Assembly (NCBI GenBank): GCA_937903005.1
Contig: CALFNR010000067.1
Span: forward strand, 9,443-73,442
Length of the DNA: 64,000 nt
Source: Clostridium_AI sp002297865
GTDB taxonomy: Bacteria > Bacillota > Clostridia > Lachnospirales > Lachnospiraceae
Direction of reading: 5' to 3'
Of this stretch, positions 46,716 to 56,143 are shown piece by piece (the stretch's first letter is position 1; each line of letters begins with the position of its first letter). The notes beneath the pieces are model-generated. The model did not search any database, was not told where the DNA came from, and was given only the letters and a program-made list of their open reading frames with translations. The position numbers were made by a program, and so were the translations under genes.

Positions 46716-49700
46716 TTGAATAACCAACATATTATTCAAAGAATATTAAAAAAGAGTTTTGAAAAAAATGCAGAACGTAATGCGATTTGTTATCAGAATC
46801 ACTATTATACATATGAAAAAATTGACCAGTATTCCTCCTTTTATGCCGAGCAAATCCTTAAAAATTCCCCTGCTGGAAAAGTAATTTCAATCCTGATGAA
46901 GGATACGTTTGAGGCAATTTGCGCAATTGTAGGAGTTATTAAGGCAGGAAAATGTTTCATGCCAGTTGATGTAAAATATCCTAAAAATATGGTTAAAAAT
47001 ATGGTCAAAGGACATGCAGATTTTGTACTGACAGATGATGCAGGAAGTATTATGTTAGAAGATATCATTTCCAGAGAGAACTATGTTGTGTGTAAGCGGG
47101 ATGAGACTATTGGAAAAAACATAGCTTTTACGGAAGATTGCGATGAGCAGTCACCTCTGTACATTTATTTTTCTTCTGGTACAACAGGATTACCAAAAGG
47201 AATTGTAGGAAGAAATATTGGTATGTATCATTTTATTAGCTGGGAAGTAAGAGAATTTCAGATTACCAGTGACTTTCATGTTTCACAATTTACACCGATC
47301 TGTCATGACCCATTTTTACGAGATACCCTGGTGCCTTTGGCAGTGGGAGCCTGTATCTATATTCCGGAGGGAAGAGAAGAAATCTTAAGTGCAGTTAAAC
47401 TTACGGATTTTCTAAATCGTAATCAGATAAATCTGGTACATGCTACACCTAGTCTGTTCCGGATTCTGATGCAGAATGAAGCAATTACAAAAGATGATTT
47501 TAGGGAACTAACTTATGTATTGCTTGCAGGAGAGCTGGTAAATGGAGAACTGCTAGAACGATGGTATGAATTATTTGATGAAAGAATCCAGCTGGTGAAT
47601 ATGTATGGACCGACAGAAACAACACTGGCAAAAATGTTTTACTGGATTCATAAGCAGGATGTAAAGCGAAATAGTATTCCGATTGGAAAAGCTATCTCAG
47701 GAACACAGATATTCCTAGTTGACGAAAATGGAGAACGCTGTTGTGTTGGCCAAGAAGGAGAAATCTATATTCGAACACCATATCGTACATTAGGATATTT
47801 AGATGACCCGGAGAAAACTGCTGAAAAGTTTATTCCTAATCCATTTGGTACAGGTGAAAATAAAGAGGATAAAGTATTTAAAACAGGGGATCGTGGAAGA
47901 ATGCTTCCAGATGGTAATGTTGAATTTGTTGGGAGAGTTGACCGACAGATTAAAATAAGAGGTTTTCGAGTAGAGTTAGATGCAATACAAACGGTTCTTG
48001 AAAAATATGAAGACATAATAAGTTGCGCGGTGAAGCATTTTCAGATAGGAGAGACCATTCGAATAGTAGCTTATTATACGTCACAGCGAAAGCTTAATGA
48101 TTTAGAACTGGAAGAACATATGAAAAAGACATTGCCAGAATATATGTGTCCGTCTGCATTCATTAAGCTGGAAAGTATGCCTGTTACCTCAAATAATAAG
48201 TTAGATTATAGTGCACTGGAACTGCCAGAAAATTTAGAGACAGAACCATACGTTGAACCTGCTGATGAAACGGAAGCCAAGTTGGAAAAAGTATTGTGTG
48301 AAGTTTTGAAACGGGAAAAATTTAGTGTAGTGGAAGACTTTATGCATGGTGGAGTAAGCTCACTTAACATTATGTTAATGATTAATCGAGTGTATGAAAA
48401 CTTTTCCTATGAACTTTCCTTGGCACAGGTCTTTTCAGGCTTATCTATCCGACAGCTTGCTAATACGATAAAAGAATGTGGAGTGAAAGAAGAGCAGACA
48501 ATGCTTGATGTAGAAGATGGTATTATTGAGAAAACGCTTAAGGATGCAAGATACATCATCCTTAGAGTGGATGGACAGGATAGGAGAGTACTATTTTCAG
48601 AAGAAGAGGATATGGACATGTTGTCTTCTTTCATAAAGCAGAATTTTAATGAAGAATTGTATCCTGATTACATAATGCCGATGAGTGAAAATGCAAGTCT
48701 GTTAGAAGATGAAGTAGACTACGACGAAGAAGAGTTCCAAGGGGAAATGACGTTGCCTGGAACCTATTCCGATACAGATATGGAAGCTCGCTGCAAATTG
48801 CTGATTGAGCGCAATAGAACAGTTCAGAAAGCAGCAGTGAAAGAGAAGGAGTGGAGAAAGGAACCATATTCATCTGCCCAGATTATTCGGAGCAACTTTC
48901 CTGAGAATAATGTGACGTTTCTTTTCTTGCACGGAATGCTTGATGAGGAAGCATTACAGGAAGCATTTGTAGAAGTATTAAAAGGAGAAGAATTGCTTCG
49001 ATGTGTGAAGCAGAGTGAATACAGTTTTCGATGCTATGGGGAGATCGGACCGATTGATATTCCTGTTTTGGACATATCCATGTACCGTCCAGAATGTCAA
49101 AATCGGCTCGTAAACAAAGAGCTTGCCCAGTATTTTTATCTTACACCATATGATGAAAGAGATACCTTCTGCTGGAGGGTAGCCCTAATTAAATGCACTG
49201 AAAGTAAGCATATTTTGTGTTTCTGTGCAGAACATCTTATTTTTGATGGATATAGTCGTGAGATATTTGAGAATGAGTTCAAGAAGTTCTATCAAGCAAA
49301 AAAGAATCATATGGCAGTTAAGGCAAAAAAAAGGGAAAGCTTTTTTAGCTACAATGAAAAAGTAAAGCAGCAAACAGAGGATAAGATGAAAGACGCTGAT
49401 TATCTAAAAAAGGAAGATTTCTTCCAGGAAGGTGGACAAGCAAAAGGATTACCGACGCAAGGAGAAATATCAATCTATCAGCATACAATTTCTCTGGATG
49501 CGTTAATTGAAAATCATCCGGAAAAGGAACAGGCAGAACTTATTTCAGAAGTGTCCTATAAACTGTTTCTTCATGTAATGGCAAAATTAGATGGAAGCAG
49601 AAAAATACCATTTCTTACGATTAGTGAGGGAAGAAAACTGGGTGAGTATTCCTGTTTTGACTGTGTAGGAGAATTTATAGATTACGTGCCTTATATAGGA

Positions 49701-50042
49701 GATGTGGAGGAAGAAGATGATTATCAAGAGTATTTACAATACTTGAAAAAAATAGAGTCAGACGGAATTCGTATTACAGATATATTTGAACTATCTGGTG
49801 AAAAAGTAAAATTTCAAGGTTATCTTTCAAATATGAAGGCAGTTTATAATTATCAGAACTACAGAATTGTAAAGAGGCAGGAGTGGATTAAGAAGAGTGA
49901 GGAAAAAATCGTTAATTTAAAAGGTCTGTTAAATTATATTGTTCGTCCAAAAGAAAGTGCGTTGGAAATCATTCTAGTGTATAATAAAATGATACCAGAT
50001 TTTCAGGAACTGCTAGAAAGCACATTTGCTGAAATTATTTAG
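46716..50042 (+). CDS. NRPS, A-PCP-C*
   Basis: An 1108-residue protein with a TTG start 5 nt after GGAGGG. It opens directly with an A domain (1-510) whose pocket, D-P-R-H-L-A-M-L-A-K, differs at one position from the A1 domain of the protein at 25576; the same CHDPFLRD segment replaces the usual A4 core. The PCP (GVSS, ~548) is followed by an acidic linker (about 650-690) and a C-like domain (about 700-1108) with EHLIFDG where HHxxxDG is expected; the second, catalytic His and the Asp remain. It ends the NRPS gene series and is probably the terminal module, accepting from the C domain at the end of the previous NRPS. No thioesterase or reductase is fused, so how the chain is released is open. 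Confidence 0.88.
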   Translation: MNNQHIIQRILKKSFEKNAERNAICYQNHYYTYEKIDQYSSFYAEQILKNSPAGKVISILMKDTFEAICAIVGVIKAGKCFMPVDVKYPKNMVKNMVKGHADFVLTDDAGSIMLEDIISRENYVVCKRDETIGKNIAFTEDCDEQSPLYIYFSSGTTGLPKGIVGRNIGMYHFISWEVREFQITSDFHVSQFTPICHDPFLRDTLVPLAVGACIYIPEGREEILSAVKLTDFLNRNQINLVHATPSLFRILMQNEAITKDDFRELTYVLLAGELVNGELLERWYELFDERIQLVNMYGPTETTLAKMFYWIHKQDVKRNSIPIGKAISGTQIFLVDENGERCCVGQEGEIYIRTPYRTLGYLDDPEKTAEKFIPNPFGTGENKEDKVFKTGDRGRMLPDGNVEFVGRVDRQIKIRGFRVELDAIQTVLEKYEDIISCAVKHFQIGETIRIVAYYTSQRKLNDLELEEHMKKTLPEYMCPSAFIKLESMPVTSNNKLDYSALELPENLETEPYVEPADETEAKLEKVLCEVLKREKFSVVEDFMHGGVSSLNIMLMINRVYENFSYELSLAQVFSGLSIRQLANTIKECGVKEEQTMLDVEDGIIEKTLKDARYIILRVDGQDRRVLFSEEEDMDMLSSFIKQNFNEELYPDYIMPMSENASLLEDEVDYDEEEFQGEMTLPGTYSDTDMEARCKLLIERNRTVQKAAVKEKEWRKEPYSSAQIIRSNFPENNVTFLFLHGMLDEEALQEAFVEVLKGEELLRCVKQSEYSFRCYGEIGPIDIPVLDISMYRPECQNRLVNKELAQYFYLTPYDERDTFCWRVALIKCTESKHILCFCAEHLIFDGYSREIFENEFKKFYQAKKNHMAVKAKKRESFFSYNEKVKQQTEDKMKDADYLKKEDFFQEGGQAKGLPTQGEISIYQHTISLDALIENHPEKEQAELISEVSYKLFLHVMAKLDGSRKIPFLTISEGRKLGEYSCFDCVGEFIDYVPYIGDVEEEDDYQEYLQYLKKIESDGIRITDIFELSGEKVKFQGYLSNMKAVYNYQNYRIVKRQEWIKKSEEKIVNLKGLLNYIVRPKESALEIILVYNKMIPDFQELLESTFAEII

Positions 50043-50060
50043 CCATAAGGAGGAGTATAA

Positions 50061-52559
50061 GTGAAAGTAATCATGAAATATGTGTTGAAAAACATGTGGG
50101 AGAAGAAGGGGAGAACGTTACTCATCGTGATTGCAGTAATGTTGTCTACTTCCATATTTTTCAGTACACAGTCCTTGTCTAAGAACTTAGAAAATATTTA
50201 TCTCAATGTAATCAGGAAAGATTTTGGTTCAGCCGATATTTCAATTTCGAGCGGTTCTAGCCAGAAGAGTCAGTTATTTGAAATGGATGAGATAAATAAA
50301 ATAAAATCTGATTATGAATCGGTAACTGGTGTATTCTATGCGACAGGATTTTATAAGCACAAAAAGGAAAACCTGCAGGTTAAATTATGCGGTTACAAGA
50401 GCTGTTCAGATTTAGATGATGTGAATCCAGTGGTGATAAAAGAGGGAAAAAAGAGTTCTTATACGCTAGGAATTAAGGATATTGTTATCAGTACAAAAAC
50501 GGCTGAACAGTATAACTTACATGTTAATGATAAGATGAAAATCCGAATTAGTGGGGAAGAAAAGGAATTTACCATAATTTCCATTGCCCAGGCGGATAGA
50601 ATGTTTCGAGATACAGGCGCTAATATACCAGCAATTGTTTCACAAAAGATGTTAAACGACTGCTATATGTCTGAATCAAAAGTAAATACCATTTTAGTCG
50701 GTTTGAAAGAGGACCAGAAGGTAGATAAGGAAATCGACAGACTGAGTAAATTATATGAGGATCAGGAAGTTTCTGAGCTGTTAACAGAAAATACTGCGAA
50801 AGCTTACACAGATCGTATTACGGTATCTTTTTACCTAATGTCAATTGCTGTATTTTTCATTAGTATCTTTCTGATTTATTCATCCTTTAAGGTAATCAGT
50901 ATTGAGCGTATGCCTATTATAGGGCTTTTTAGAAGCATTGGTTCCACTAAAAAAATGACCAATCTTATGATGTTAATAGAAGCAGTTGCATGTGCGGTCA
51001 TAGGTGGATTGATTGGCTGTGCAGCGGGAGTGGGAATGTTATATGTCATGTTGTATTTCTCCTCTGATGGTGCAGAATTTACAGTGGAGTATTCCTTTGG
51101 ATGGATGTTAATTAGTTTTGGATTTTCCATATTGATTGCATTAGTCAGTGTTCTGATACCAATGCTTGCATCTAATAAGTATCCAATTTCAGTTCTGATT
51201 AAGAGCCAGAAGGAAGATGGCAAAGTGGCAAAATTCTCTCCAGTCTTATTTGGAGTCAAATTGCTCTTATTTGCAGGAGTTCTGATTGGAGTCAAACTGG
51301 TTCCAGACAATATCATCTTATACTATGGAACAGGTGCCTGCGTTGCTTTGATTGTACTTCTTATTCTGATTGTTTATGATGTGGTGAAGCTGCTGTCTAT
51401 TATCTTGAAACCATTGATTACGCTTATATTTAGACATGAGGGCATCATAGCAGTTAAGAATCTGAATGAAAGCACGACTACAATCAATAACGTAAGGCTT
51501 TTAACTATCAGTATGACAGTCTTTTTAATGATTAACGTCTTCGGTGACAGCCTGATTACTTCTATTATCGATTTCTTTGGCGACAGCCAGTATGAAATTG
51601 AGATTACAGGCGAGAATATTGACGATGATTATTTAGATGAACTTAAGACTGTGAATAATGTGGAGGCTGTTTATCCGATGTATAAAAAGAGCAATGTAAA
51701 GATCAATGGAAAAAACAGTACCATTCCAACATTATGTAGTGTCAACAAAGAGCAGTATCTGGATTTTTATAAATTCAATTATGATGATGGGGATAAACAA
51801 AAAATTATTGACAAACTTGCAGATGGAAATAACATTATCGTATCATCAACACTTAAGACTTCGTTATCATTAAAAAAGAATGATACATTATCCTTAAAGT
51901 TGAAGGACGATAAAGCCGTAAAATTTAAGGTTATTGGGTTCTATGATACCTTGGAAAGTACGGCACTTATGGATATCGATGTAATGAAAGAAAATATTGG
52001 GGATACATACTATAGCACATGTTTAGTCAAAGGAACCAAACATACTGAGGTTGATACTACTACGATGAAAGAGAAACTTGCAGTAACATCAGGTGATAAA
52101 GATGTTCAAATAAAAACAGTAGATGAAATAAAAGATGCTTCTATTGAATCTAATAAACAGATCGTTTCCATCATGCAGCTGTTTAGTTTAATAACACTTT
52201 TGATCGCTGTATTTGGTATTGTAAATAACATAATAGTAAGTTATATGGAAAAGAGACGTATATTTGCAGTACAGCGTTCCATCGGCATGAGTAAGTTCCA
52301 GCTTGTTAAGATTGCTTTAGTAGAAGCACTTCTTACGGGTATTATTGGTTCTGTTCTTGGAATTGCAGGAGGAAACGGACTGCTATATATTGCACCTAAG
52401 ATTATGATGAGTTTAGGATTGCGACTAGTTATGCATATTACAGGTATACAGATACTTGTATGCGTTGGAGGAAGTGTTCTGCTTACAATATTGACCTCCA
52501 TTCGTTCAGCTGTAAAGACTTCAAAGGCACAGATTATCGAAGCAATCAAATATGAGTAG
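50061..52559 (+). CDS. FtsX-type ABC transporter permease
   Basis: An 832-residue permease with a GTG start 7 nt after AAGGAGG. It has an N-terminal helix (TLLIVIAVMLSTSIFF), a large extracytoplasmic region, a first FtsX core (about 260-380), another group of helices (about 390-450), a second extracytoplasmic region (about 500-690) and a C-terminal FtsX core (about 695-830) containing SIGMSKFQLVKIALVEA. This two-FtsX layout is typical of Gram-positive antimicrobial-peptide resistance or lipopeptide export permeases rather than FtsX itself. The ATPase gene follows after 14 nt. Position inside the locus supports product export or self-protection. Confidence 0.9.
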   Translation: MKVIMKYVLKNMWEKKGRTLLIVIAVMLSTSIFFSTQSLSKNLENIYLNVIRKDFGSADISISSGSSQKSQLFEMDEINKIKSDYESVTGVFYATGFYKHKKENLQVKLCGYKSCSDLDDVNPVVIKEGKKSSYTLGIKDIVISTKTAEQYNLHVNDKMKIRISGEEKEFTIISIAQADRMFRDTGANIPAIVSQKMLNDCYMSESKVNTILVGLKEDQKVDKEIDRLSKLYEDQEVSELLTENTAKAYTDRITVSFYLMSIAVFFISIFLIYSSFKVISIERMPIIGLFRSIGSTKKMTNLMMLIEAVACAVIGGLIGCAAGVGMLYVMLYFSSDGAEFTVEYSFGWMLISFGFSILIALVSVLIPMLASNKYPISVLIKSQKEDGKVAKFSPVLFGVKLLLFAGVLIGVKLVPDNIILYYGTGACVALIVLLILIVYDVVKLLSIILKPLITLIFRHEGIIAVKNLNESTTTINNVRLLTISMTVFLMINVFGDSLITSIIDFFGDSQYEIEITGENIDDDYLDELKTVNNVEAVYPMYKKSNVKINGKNSTIPTLCSVNKEQYLDFYKFNYDDGDKQKIIDKLADGNNIIVSSTLKTSLSLKKNDTLSLKLKDDKAVKFKVIGFYDTLESTALMDIDVMKENIGDTYYSTCLVKGTKHTEVDTTTMKEKLAVTSGDKDVQIKTVDEIKDASIESNKQIVSIMQLFSLITLLIAVFGIVNNIIVSYMEKRRIFAVQRSIGMSKFQLVKIALVEALLTGIIGSVLGIAGGNGLLYIAPKIMMSLGLRLVMHITGIQILVCVGGSVLLTILTSIRSAVKTSKAQIIEAIKYE

Positions 52560-52573
52560 GATGGAGGAGCGTT

Positions 52574-53254
52574 ATGAGTAAAATAATTGAGATTCAAGAT
52601 TTAAAAAAGACGTTTAATATGGGCAGAACAACCAATGAAGTATTAAAGGGAATTAATCTTTCTATTGACAAAGGGGAATTTATATCCATTATGGGCCAAT
52701 CCGGTTCTGGCAAAAGTACTTTACTTTACTTAATGGGGGCACTTGACAGGCCGACATCTGGTACTATTAAGATTAATGGAAAAGATATATCCAAATTATC
52801 CGATAAGGAATGCAGTATTTTCCACCGCAGAGAAGTTGGATTTGTATTCCAGTTTTATAATCTGGTGCCAAACCTGAATGTAGAAGACAATATTCTGCTT
52901 CCTGTATTGCTAGATCATAGAAAGGCAAGAGATTATGAAGATAGACTGGGAGAGCTGTTAGAAGCAGTTGGATTGGAAGAGAGAAGAAAATTTACACCAA
53001 GGGAACTTTCTGGCGGCCAACAGCAGAGAGTGGCAATTGCCAGAGCTTTAATTATGGACCCTGACTTGATATTTGCAGATGAACCAGTTGGTAATCTGGA
53101 TAGCAAAGCGGGAATTAAAGTAATGGAACTGTTACGTGATATTAATAAGAAATATAATAAAACAATTGTGCAAGTTACCCATTCACCAGAACATGCAACC
53201 TATGGAACACGATTGATTCATATCAAAGACGGAATTGTTGACGAAACTAAGTAA
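52574..53254 (+). CDS. ABC transporter ATP-binding protein (LolD/MacB family)
   Basis: A 226-residue ATPase with all motifs: Walker A GQSGSGKST, Q-loop FVFQFYNLVP, signature LSGGQQQRVAIARAL, Walker B DLIFADEP and the switch His in VTHSPEHA. It is of the short LolD/MacB/BceA type that partners FtsX permeases, and its gene lies immediately after one, with a GGAGG site. The pair presumably moves or removes the lipopeptide from the membrane. No two-component system is nearby, so it does not look like a BceRS-type sensing module. Confidence 0.95.
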   Translation: MSKIIEIQDLKKTFNMGRTTNEVLKGINLSIDKGEFISIMGQSGSGKSTLLYLMGALDRPTSGTIKINGKDISKLSDKECSIFHRREVGFVFQFYNLVPNLNVEDNILLPVLLDHRKARDYEDRLGELLEAVGLEERRKFTPRELSGGQQQRVAIARALIMDPDLIFADEPVGNLDSKAGIKVMELLRDINKKYNKTIVQVTHSPEHATYGTRLIHIKDGIVDETK

Positions 53255-53313
53255 AAAAAGAGTAAAATATGTACCAATAAGCCTAAGAAAATAGAAAGTA
53301 GGAGGATTGATAT

Positions 53314-55827
53314 ATGAAGATAAAAACGTTAGTGGATACACTTTTCCAAGCAGAAAGACTGGGGAATGACATTCGTTTTGTCAAGGAAGAAAATGTGGAA
53401 ACGACAATTTCTTATCATGACTTTCGAAGAAAAGCACAGGGATGTCTTACACAGTTAAGGAAAGCTGGCATTAAGCCAGGAGATGAAGTGATTCTTCAGG
53501 TACCAGACAATGAAAGTTTTCTATATTGCTTCTGGGGGTGTATTTTAGGAAAGGCAGTAGCGGTTCCAGTACCAATTGCAACTAGTGAATCAGAATACTT
53601 GAGAGTATATAAAATTTGGAAAATTTTAAAGAAACCCAAAATTATCTCCTATGATGCTTACATGGATAACATGAAAGAATATTTACAGGTACAAGGGGAA
53701 GAGCAGTTATGGGAGACGGTAAGTTCTAATTACATAAATTATAAAAACATTAACGGAGAAGCAGAACCTTCAGAGCCAGAAGCTGTGAACGAAGAGGACT
53801 TGGCTTATATTCAGTTTTCATCAGGTTCCACTGCAGACCCAAAGGGCGTGAAACTTTTACACGGACAAGTCGTGTGTAATATGGAGGGTATTGTGGAGGC
53901 TGGACAGATATTAAAGGATGAAAAGGTTATCTCATGGATGCCATTGACACATGACATGGGACTGGTTGGATTCCATTTGGCAGCGATGTTCCATGCAATT
54001 CATCATTGCATTGTGCCAAGTGCTTATTTTATCTCGAATCCTCTTGGATATCTAAGGCTGATTACGAAAGGGAGATATAATATAACGGGATTCCCAAATT
54101 TTGGATATGGCCTAATTATGAAAGAGCTCTTAAGTAAAAAGCCTACTGATATCGACTTGTCCAGTCTGCGACTGATATTTAATGGTGCGGAACCCATTTC
54201 AGTAGACATGACAGAGAAATTCTGTGCAGTAACCCATGTGAAAAAGAGTGTTATCTATCCAGTTTATGGAATGGCAGAAGCGGTGCTGGCGATTGCGTTC
54301 CCAAAACCAGGAAGAGATTTTCATTATATCTGTGTAAACCGGGATAAGATTGTATATGAAGAACCAGTAGAAGTATGTGCAGAAGACGAATTTAAAACCA
54401 TTAAAATTATGTCTGAGGGCTATGCGGTAAAGAATTGTAAGATTCGAATCAGCAATCGGGAAGGAAATGAACTTTCAGATGGATATGTAGGGCAGATTAT
54501 GCTGAAAGGCAAAAATATCTTGAGCAGCTATTATGAGTCTACTGCCAGCATGAACGACATATTTGATGAAGATGGATGGTACAAAACAGGCGACTTAGGA
54601 TTTATTTATGAAAACGAAGTGTATGTAGTAGGCCGAATTAAAGATATTATCTTTGTAAATGGACAGAATTATTATGCAGATGCAATCGAAAAACGGATAG
54701 AATCTGTATTTCCAGATTTATATGGAAAGGTTGTTGCCTGTGGCATTAATAATATGGGTCAGAATACAGATACAATTGTTATCTTTGTAGTATGCGAGAT
54801 GGAACAGGAAACATTTATTCAAAGGGCCAAAATGATTCAAAAAGAATTAGCAAGTTATTTTGGTATTGTAGTTGAGAAAATCATACCAGTCAGTCAGAAA
54901 TTTACAACCATGAGTGGTAAACTACAGCGTTTCCGTTATGTAAAACTCTACAATGAAGGTGCGTATGAGTCGGTTAGCAGTCTCATTCATGATGAGTTAG
55001 CAATCACAATGGAGGATGCAACACCTTTACATCTTCCAAAGAATCAAATAGAAAAAGAATTATCCGACATATGTTGTGAACTTCTAGGACTAAATAGTAT
55101 AGATGTACAGCAGAACTTATCAGAGTTTGGAATGAGCTCTATCATGATTATGCAGATGTATACAAAGATAAGTGAGAAGTATCAGGTAAAGATTGCGCTT
55201 GCAGATGTTTTTTCCCATCCTAATATTGAAGCGTTAGCGGAGAAAATTGAACAACTGCGCAATTGCAGTTTTGCTGGTGTAGTTTTGGCAGGTAATGTAG
55301 TGAGCCAAACAGGTGAAAGCGAAGTTGTCCAAAAAACAATTTCTCTGGATGGTGAAATAACAAGACTAATTAAAGAGAAAGAACAGCAAAGCAGAGATAA
55401 ATTGAACAGCATCATTTGTTGTTCTTTAGCAGCTACATTATCGCAAATGGTTGTTGATAAAAACTTTACATTTTACTATGCTGATAATGAGGATGATATC
55501 TATGCACTTACGTTGGATGAAGATAAATTAAAAGACTTTAATGTTTTGTATAATTATACATTGCAGAAATTATTGCAAAATAAAGTTGCGGAAGATGTAG
55601 AGATGCAATTTAATAATGGTAAAAGTTTATTGATTTTATACTCAGATAGCAGCGAGAATAAAGCTAAGAAAGAGGAAATATTTGATTTCATCGTGGGTAT
55701 AAACAGAACTAGAGAGAATGGAGAAATATGTTTTTGCTATAAGCCTGATAGGATAGGTCATGAAACATGTCAGAATTTCATAAACACGTATGCTAATGTA
55801 TTTTGTAATATGATCGAGCATATTTGA
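53314..55827 (+). CDS. Fatty-acyl-AMP ligase with ACP and half C-like domain (loading protein)
   Basis: An 837-residue protein with an excellent AGGAGG site. Residues ~1-570 are an acyl-AMP ligase of the FAAL type: the P-loop reads FSSGSTADPKG and the family motif SWMPLTHDMGLVG is clear. FAALs activate fatty acids and hand them to an ACP instead of CoA. An ACP follows (about 575-645, GMSSIM). The last ~185 residues look like the C-terminal half of a condensation domain, without the lobe carrying HHxxxDG. The obvious job is starter loading for the KS-KR-ACP protein at 7693, although its gene is last in the cluster. Acyl chain length cannot be read from the sequence. A terminator follows at 55914. 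Confidence 0.88.
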   Translation: MKIKTLVDTLFQAERLGNDIRFVKEENVETTISYHDFRRKAQGCLTQLRKAGIKPGDEVILQVPDNESFLYCFWGCILGKAVAVPVPIATSESEYLRVYKIWKILKKPKIISYDAYMDNMKEYLQVQGEEQLWETVSSNYINYKNINGEAEPSEPEAVNEEDLAYIQFSSGSTADPKGVKLLHGQVVCNMEGIVEAGQILKDEKVISWMPLTHDMGLVGFHLAAMFHAIHHCIVPSAYFISNPLGYLRLITKGRYNITGFPNFGYGLIMKELLSKKPTDIDLSSLRLIFNGAEPISVDMTEKFCAVTHVKKSVIYPVYGMAEAVLAIAFPKPGRDFHYICVNRDKIVYEEPVEVCAEDEFKTIKIMSEGYAVKNCKIRISNREGNELSDGYVGQIMLKGKNILSSYYESTASMNDIFDEDGWYKTGDLGFIYENEVYVVGRIKDIIFVNGQNYYADAIEKRIESVFPDLYGKVVACGINNMGQNTDTIVIFVVCEMEQETFIQRAKMIQKELASYFGIVVEKIIPVSQKFTTMSGKLQRFRYVKLYNEGAYESVSSLIHDELAITMEDATPLHLPKNQIEKELSDICCELLGLNSIDVQQNLSEFGMSSIMIMQMYTKISEKYQVKIALADVFSHPNIEALAEKIEQLRNCSFAGVVLAGNVVSQTGESEVVQKTISLDGEITRLIKEKEQQSRDKLNSIICCSLAATLSQMVVDKNFTFYYADNEDDIYALTLDEDKLKDFNVLYNYTLQKLLQNKVAEDVEMQFNNGKSLLILYSDSSENKAKKEEIFDFIVGINRTRENGEICFCYKPDRIGHETCQNFINTYANVFCNMIEHI

Positions 55828-55913
55828 GTCAGATTTGTCCATGGATACATTCCTCTTTGGTGAAAATGTCCTTTGGAATGAGTCATGAAAATTTGATACA
55901 ATTAATCTAAACG

Positions 55914-55960
55914 AGTAGCAGCAATTGCGTAAAGCCAGTTGTTGCTACTTGTTTGATTTA
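55914..55960 (+). terminator. Terminator at the end of the biosynthetic cluster
   Basis: A 14-bp stem (55914-55927 with 55936-55949, two G-T wobbles) around an 8-nt loop is followed by TTGTTTGATTT. It lies 87 nt after the loading-protein stop, within the 316-nt gene-free stretch 55828-56143. The rest of that stretch holds only a candidate promoter. Confidence 0.65.
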
Positions 55961-56040
55961 GGAACTGAAAATATTGGGAGTTTATTAAGAAGATTTTCAT
56001 CAATTATCATAGCTATGATTTCAAAAAGTATCTAAAAGGT

Positions 56041-56068
56041 TTGAAAAATATAACAGACATGATACTAT
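56041..56068 (+). promoter_or_regulatory. Candidate promoter of the flavoprotein gene at 56144
   Basis: TTGAAA (56041-56046), a 16-nt spacer and TACTAT (56063-56068) lie about 75 nt upstream of the flavoprotein start and after the cluster terminator, consistent with a new transcription unit. It is a weak match, called by eye. Confidence 0.35.
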
Positions 56069-56143
56069 AGATATAACAGATTTTTAGATTGAGATAGAAA
56101 TTAAATGGAATGCCAAAATAAGTTATAGGAGGGGAGTAAGCGG

